From assembly GCA_021736565.1 (NCBI GenBank), contig JAIPFO010000101.1, positions 1 through 10,164 of the forward strand: a stretch of 10,164 nt of DNA. Direction: 5' to 3'. A model generated the notes under the pieces. That model saw only the letters and a list, made by a program, of their open reading frames with translations. It was not told the DNA's origin and ran no database searches. Position numbers and translations under genes: made by a program. Of the stretch, positions 6,551 to 10,164 are shown one piece after another (positions within the stretch are counted from its first letter, which is position 1; every line of letters starts with the position of its first letter). The stretch comes from Phycisphaerae bacterium (GTDB taxonomy: Bacteria; Planctomycetota; Phycisphaerae; Sedimentisphaerales; SM23-30).

Positions 6551-6568
6551 AGCCAATGGCTATTTTTT
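6551..6568 (+). terminator. Probable intrinsic terminator after the sugar dehydrogenase gene
   Basis: AGCC (6551-6554) and GGCT (6558-6561) form a short 4-bp hairpin followed by A and six T residues (6563-6568), 18 bases past the stop codon. The stem is short, but its position and T-run fit. A second imperfect hairpin (CCAAC 6577-6581 with GTTGG 6602-6606) follows. Confidence 0.45.
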
Positions 6569-6605
6569 ATCCAAACCCAACACGTTATTATAAAAGAATA
6601 CGTTG

Positions 6606-6732
6606 GTTAACTTTCGCACTTTTTTATACGTTAATTCACTGCTCTGCAGGGCTTTAGCTTACAAATTGAATAAAGGGTAACAACGGGATATTACTCAATA
6701 TTATAATAAATGAGTCAAAATGCATTCTAAAA
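6606..6732 (+). repeat. Intergenic repeat unit, copy B (before the MscS-type channel gene)
   Basis: This matches copy A at 4865-4991. GTTAACTTTCGCACTTTT begins at 6606, ACGTTAA and CAGGGCTTTA follow in the same order to 6656, and ATGCATTCTAAAAG starts at 6720. The hairpin arm AAGCCC of copy A is replaced by AATTCA. The distance from the repeat to the next start codon is also similar: 204 bases in copy A and 222 here. Confidence 0.65.
6677..6707 (+). promoter_or_regulatory. Possible promoter of the MscS-type gene
   Basis: GTAACA (6677-6682, 4 of 6 to the -35) stands 19 bases before TATAAT (6702-6707), or 16 bases before TATTAT (6699-6704). Neither arrangement is ideal. It lies just before the conserved ATGCATTCTAA block, as the candidate promoter does in the other copy of the repeat. 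A stem (GGACG 6773-6777 with CGTCC 6796-6800) lies in the leader between here and the ATG. Confidence 0.3.
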
Positions 6733-6827
6733 GCCCTGTATCAACAACAAATGAAAGATTCAAAAATAAAAAGGACGAAAGCGTACCGTTGTAAACGTCC
6801 GATATTTCATCTCTTGGGAGACACATA

Positions 6828-7955
6828 ATGAATATGTTAAGTCTGGCAGAAATGCCTGAAATCAAAGCGGCACTCAATGAAGGGTGGCAACTCACCCTGG
6901 TCCCCATCATTCTGGTCGCCGGGGTCATCATCGGAAAAATCGCCCAGTCTATGCTCGGGTCATCAGCCAAACGTTTAAAAAACCAGGGGAAATCCGATTT
7001 CCTCCAGATTTTCCTCTACGACCTGAGTAAACCGGCCTTTCTGGCCATCTTCGGCCTGGCGATCTTCCTGTCTCGCTCCGGCCTGAAATTCTCCAATGAA
7101 GAGATCCCCGGACTCAACCTGGACCCCTCAACTTATGCACTCTGGTCCAAAGTGGCCCAGGCCGTCATGGCCCTCGCCATAACATGGTTTGTCTACCGGT
7201 CCGTTGATCTCGTTGAACTGATCATGAAAAAACGCCCGAAAGATGACGATCAGAACGGCATGGAGCAAATGCTTATCCCCGCCATTCGCAAAACCCTCCG
7301 GGTTGTCATCGTGATCATCGCGGGACTGTTCATTGCTGATAATGTCTTCAACCAGGACATCGCGACCATCCTGGCCGCCGCCGGTATCGGCGGCCTGGCG
7401 GTTGCACTGGCCGCCAAGGAAACTATCGAGAATTTCTTCGGGTCGATCAATATCTTCGCCGACCGTCCCTTCAAAGTCGGCGAACGCATTAAAAGCAGTG
7501 GTTTTGATGGGACCGTCGAAGAGGTAGGCTTTCGCTCCACCCGCATCCGAACCTCCGATGGCCATCTCGTCACCATCCCCAACAGTAAAATTGCAAACAA
7601 CGCCGTCGAAAATGTCAGCATGCGAACCAATATCAAACGCGTCATTAATCTCGGACTCACCTACGACACCTCACCGGCCAAAATGGAATTAGCCCTCCAA
7701 CTCATCAAAGACATCCTGGCCAAATTCGAACCGATCAATAACAACCCGGACCTCCTCCCACGCGTTGTCTTTAACGACTTCAAAGACTATACGCTGAACA
7801 TCATGATCATCTTCTGGTTCTCCCCCTCTGACTATTGGGACTTACAGGCCGTCAACCAGAAGGTCAACCTGGATATCATGCGAGCCTTCGAGGAAAACGG
7901 TATCGAATTCGCCTTCCCAACCCAAACCCTCTACCTCAAAAAAGACAATATATAG
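6828..7955 (+). CDS. Small-conductance mechanosensitive channel (MscS family)
   Basis: This is an inner-membrane channel that opens under membrane tension and releases solutes during osmotic down-shock. The product has 375 residues, longer than the roughly 286 of E. coli MscS. Hydrophobic segments lie at about 20-38, 67-83, 106-124 and 156-175. The pore-lining helix follows (about 179-203: ILAAAGIGGLAVALAAKE), rich in alternating Ala and Gly as in MscS TM3. The beta domain signature follows: INIFADRPFKVGERI (207-221), then GTVEEVGFRSTRIRT (228-242) and VTIPNSKIANNAVEN (248-262). A C-terminal alpha/beta domain completes it. The extra membrane segments before the pore place it with the larger MscS-like proteins. 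GGGAG lies 7 bases before the ATG. The leader contains copy B of the intergenic repeat. It converges with the protease gene across a strong hairpin. Confidence 0.92.
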   Translation: MNMLSLAEMPEIKAALNEGWQLTLVPIILVAGVIIGKIAQSMLGSSAKRLKNQGKSDFLQIFLYDLSKPAFLAIFGLAIFLSRSGLKFSNEEIPGLNLDPSTYALWSKVAQAVMALAITWFVYRSVDLVELIMKKRPKDDDQNGMEQMLIPAIRKTLRVVIVIIAGLFIADNVFNQDIATILAAAGIGGLAVALAAKETIENFFGSINIFADRPFKVGERIKSSGFDGTVEEVGFRSTRIRTSDGHLVTIPNSKIANNAVENVSMRTNIKRVINLGLTYDTSPAKMELALQLIKDILAKFEPINNNPDLLPRVVFNDFKDYTLNIMIIFWFSPSDYWDLQAVNQKVNLDIMRAFEENGIEFAFPTQTLYLKKDNI

Positions 7956-8067
7956 AGGCGATGCATGCAACCTCTCGATGTGGAACACCTCCGGCGATAC
8001 ATAAATATTAATGCCCAGTTAATAGTCAACTTTGCAGCGGTCTGCTATCCGTTAAGATGCGGAAAAT

Positions 8068-8101
8068 GGGCTCCCTCTCCCGATCTATCGGGAGAGGACC
8101 C
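8068..8101. terminator. Strong palindromic hairpin between convergent genes
   Basis: CCTCTCCCGAT (8074-8084) and ATCGGGAGAGG (8087-8097) are perfect inverted repeats around a 2-base centre. GGG (8068-8070) and CCC (8099-8101) can extend the stem past a small internal loop. It lies about 110 bases after the channel gene and 40 after the protease gene. On the plus strand no T-run follows; on the minus strand a short ATTTT does. It probably serves as a two-way transcription stop or an RNA 3'-end stabiliser. Confidence 0.55.
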
Positions 8102-8140
8102 TGGCGTCATTAATCAATCGCCGCGACGTGATCCCACGCC

Positions 8141-10164
8141 TTAGTCCGTCTTACTTACTTTCCGCGACACGACAACCTCCTGCTGTAGAAACTGAGAGCG
8201 CAAGCAAAGCAACGCCATTTCCAATTGCGGGTCACTGGCGATGACTTCTTCGGATGTAAATATCTTCCAGTCACGCTTTACATTCGGTAATTTGTCGTGA
8301 TGCAATATCCCCGCCTGACGTTGAGTTTTTATGAACTGGTCAAGAAACTGTCCATTGGTCACTTCAACCTTAATATCAGGCTCCACTCCATAATCCTCAT
8401 TGGTGTTATCCTTAGGGTCACGATGAACACACCGGCCATTGGGCAGGTAATAATGAGCTATCGTCATTTTCATCTGCGCCCCGGTCATCGCGGTAAAACT
8501 GCTATTACGTAACGGCTGTATCGTCTGAACGCTCCCCTTGCCATACGTTCGCGTACCAACCAGAAGGGCCCGGCCATTATCTTTCAATGCACCTGAGACG
8601 ATCTCAGAAGCGCTCGCCGATATCGAATTGACCAACACCACCATGGGGATCTCGGTATCAAAAACTTCCTGGGCTTTGGCAAACTTCACATCTTCCATCT
8701 GACCGGCCCGGTATCGAGAACTCACAATACGCGACCCTTCTTTCACAAACGCATTCACCACCGAGATGGCCCCGGTCAGGTACCCGCCACCATTATTACG
8801 CAGGTCAAAGACCAGTCCCTTCATCCCCTTTCTGGCCTTGAGCATCTTGAGCGTTTGAAGCAAACTGGCGGGGGTCTCACCGGAAAAGTGTGTCAATGCC
8901 ATGTACGCAATGCCATTTTTCTCATCCAGCATATATTCCCACTGCCCGTCAATGTCTCGATAAAGACCCTTCACCGTCGGAACCACCACCTGCTGACGCG
9001 TCACGGTTAATTCCTGAGGGGCCTCAAAGCTATCCCGCTTCACCTTCAAAACCACATCGGTCCCTGTCGGCCCGGTGATCAGCTTCACCGCCTTCTCGAT
9101 CGTCAAGCCTTTGGTACTCCTGCCATCCACTTCCAAAATCACATCATTGGCATCCATCCCTGCCCGATAGGCCGGCGTATCATAGCTCACCAGTGAATCC
9201 GCTCGCAGGTAATCGTCTTCGCCTTTTCGAATCACAACCCCCACACCCGAAAATTCATTGGTCATACTCTTACGGAATTCCGAAACATCATAAGGCCAGA
9301 TAACATAGGTATAGGTATCCGTCCCGGCAAACGCCCCCTCTGTAAATTCCGCCAACATCACTTCGACCGGAAAATTCATACTCGTCCGATTCAACGTGAT
9401 CACCTTATCCAGGTAGACCAGTAAATTTTTAAAAGTGTAATCCGCGGCATCGTCCGGTTCGATCAATTTGATCAACTCATCAATGCCATCCAGATAGGTC
9501 TTCACCGCCACTTCATCCTTCAACGTTTCAAATGTCTCTTCCAAACCCTCCGTCTTGGCCAGCAACCGGCAATATTCCAACGCCTTTAACGTCATCTCTT
9601 TATAGGCCGGGCTCTCCACATATCCCACATCGAGAGTCGCCAGGGCCGAAATGATCATATCGACATTAACGCCCTCACGTTTGTCCGCCCAATCTATCCC
9701 CTCAGCATTTGGGTCCGGAATATAAATCGCCTTGAGAGTCGCTTCACGAAGCAACCGGTCATGCAAGTCGGTAAACTGGTACAACTTCTTATCCAGAACC
9801 TCCAGGTAATAATACACCTTGGTATAAGCGTCCAGCCCCATACCGTCGGCCTGTAGCTGCTTGGCAATCACCGTACTGCGCTGGATAATTTCATCTCGCA
9901 AAGACGGGGCGACTGTATCAACCAGGTCAAGCCGTTCGGCCAGTGAATGCGTCGCCGCCAACTGCGCCAGGGCCGCCAGCCAGCTTTCCTGCAACTTCTC
10001 CCTGAGATCCCCCTCCAGTTCACTTTTATCCGCCACCTCTATATCATAACCCGTACTGGTCGCCAGAAGGCTCTCTCGCCATCGACACAACTTGACCTTT
10101 TCATTGAGCTTCTTCAGATGATTCTGATAATCATCATTCCGAGCCGTTTGCAATCGACCCGCCA
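8141..10164 (-). CDS. S41-family C-terminal processing protease, N terminus beyond the window
   Basis: This is a serine protease of the Tsp/CtpA group, which trims or degrades envelope proteins from their C termini. The frame is open to the window edge. The TTG at 10153 is the first possible start, but it has no ribosome binding site in view and no signal peptide follows, so the true N terminus is probably outside. Numbering from that TTG (670 residues), a long mostly helical, charged region (1-295) comes first. A PDZ domain follows at about 300-372 (GVGVVI ... AGMDANDVILEVDGRS), then the protease core. The core includes VFDLRNNGGGYLTGA (448-462), SISASASEIVSGAL (510-523) and GTRTYGKGSVQ (533-543). 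Ser514 and Lys539 are 25 residues apart, the spacing of the Ser-Lys dyad in E. coli Tsp (452 and 477). A GVEPDIKVEV stretch (589-598) is also typical. All catalytic elements are intact. Confidence 0.93.
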   Translation of the reverse strand, partial: AGRLQTARNDDYQNHLKKLNEKVKLCRWRESLLATSTGYDIEVADKSELEGDLREKLQESWLAALAQLAATHSLAERLDLVDTVAPSLRDEIIQRSTVIAKQLQADGMGLDAYTKVYYYLEVLDKKLYQFTDLHDRLLREATLKAIYIPDPNAEGIDWADKREGVNVDMIISALATLDVGYVESPAYKEMTLKALEYCRLLAKTEGLEETFETLKDEVAVKTYLDGIDELIKLIEPDDAADYTFKNLLVYLDKVITLNRTSMNFPVEVMLAEFTEGAFAGTDTYTYVIWPYDVSEFRKSMTNEFSGVGVVIRKGEDDYLRADSLVSYDTPAYRAGMDANDVILEVDGRSTKGLTIEKAVKLITGPTGTDVVLKVKRDSFEAPQELTVTRQQVVVPTVKGLYRDIDGQWEYMLDEKNGIAYMALTHFSGETPASLLQTLKMLKARKGMKGLVFDLRNNGGGYLTGAISVVNAFVKEGSRIVSSRYRAGQMEDVKFAKAQEVFDTEIPMVVLVNSISASASEIVSGALKDNGRALLVGTRTYGKGSVQTIQPLRNSSFTAMTGAQMKMTIAHYYLPNGRCVHRDPKDNTNEDYGVEPDIKVEVTNGQFLDQFIKTQRQAGILHHDKLPNVKRDWKIFTSEEVIASDPQLEMALLCLRSQFLQQEVVVSRKVSKTD

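Noticed and set aside
5843..6556. Long open frame of 237 codons on the minus strand, opposite the sugar dehydrogenase
   Set aside because: It is fully antisense to a gene with clear family motifs, has no ribosome binding site, and its product resembles no known family.
7128..7660. Overlapping minus-strand frames opposite the MscS-type gene
   Set aside because: They are antisense shadows of a conserved channel gene and have no start signals.
8006..8024. TATTAA/TTAATA inverted repeat after the channel gene
   Set aside because: It is a short A/T-only stem with no T-run; such repeats are common by chance.
8052..8059. Third TTAAGATG, as in the bipartite motif
   Set aside because: The matching GTCATAAGT block is absent upstream, so an 8-base chance match is the simpler reading.

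Overview
The window reads as chromosomal DNA of a Gram-negative-type bacterium. Exported proteins carry lipoprotein, Tat and Sec-type signals, and there is a TRAP transporter and a periplasmic cytochrome c/PQQ-type enzyme. The mix of a NIPSNAP protein with a Tat signal, a cytochrome-fused sugar dehydrogenase and a very long S41 protease would suit a planctomycete, possibly of the Phycisphaerae. That placement is inference from gene content, and no marker gene is present to prove it.

Layout. (1) 57-449, plus strand: a small basic protein of unknown function. (2) 540-3591, minus strand: a complete TRAP transporter operon in the order dctP-dctQ-dctM, with a strong sigma70-like promoter upstream and an intrinsic terminator after dctM. 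No catabolic or regulatory gene accompanies it here, so its substrate is unknown. Its codon use is visibly richer in A/T than that of its neighbours. (3) 3592-4070: about 480 bases without a convincing gene, holding a hairpin followed by T5, a possible promoter and one copy of a bipartite intergenic motif. (4) 4071-7955, plus strand: three genes, each with a good ribosome binding site and a leader of about 220 bases or more. They encode a Tat-exported NIPSNAP protein, an N-terminal cytochrome c fused to a soluble-glucose-dehydrogenase-type domain, and an MscS-type mechanosensitive channel. (5) 8068-8101: a strong hairpin between convergent genes. (6) 8141-10164, minus strand: a long S41/C-terminal processing protease that runs off the window.

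How they work together. Only the TRAP genes form an obvious operon. The NIPSNAP protein, the dehydrogenase, the channel and the protease all act in or at the cell envelope, but their wide spacing and separate leaders suggest separate transcription units. The gaps before the dehydrogenase and channel genes are related to each other: they share two conserved blocks at the same 114-base spacing, which looks like a duplicated or recurring regulatory/leader element. I see no mobile element, CRISPR array, tRNA or rRNA. The protein-coding content is mostly familiar families; the least explained signals are in the intergenic DNA.
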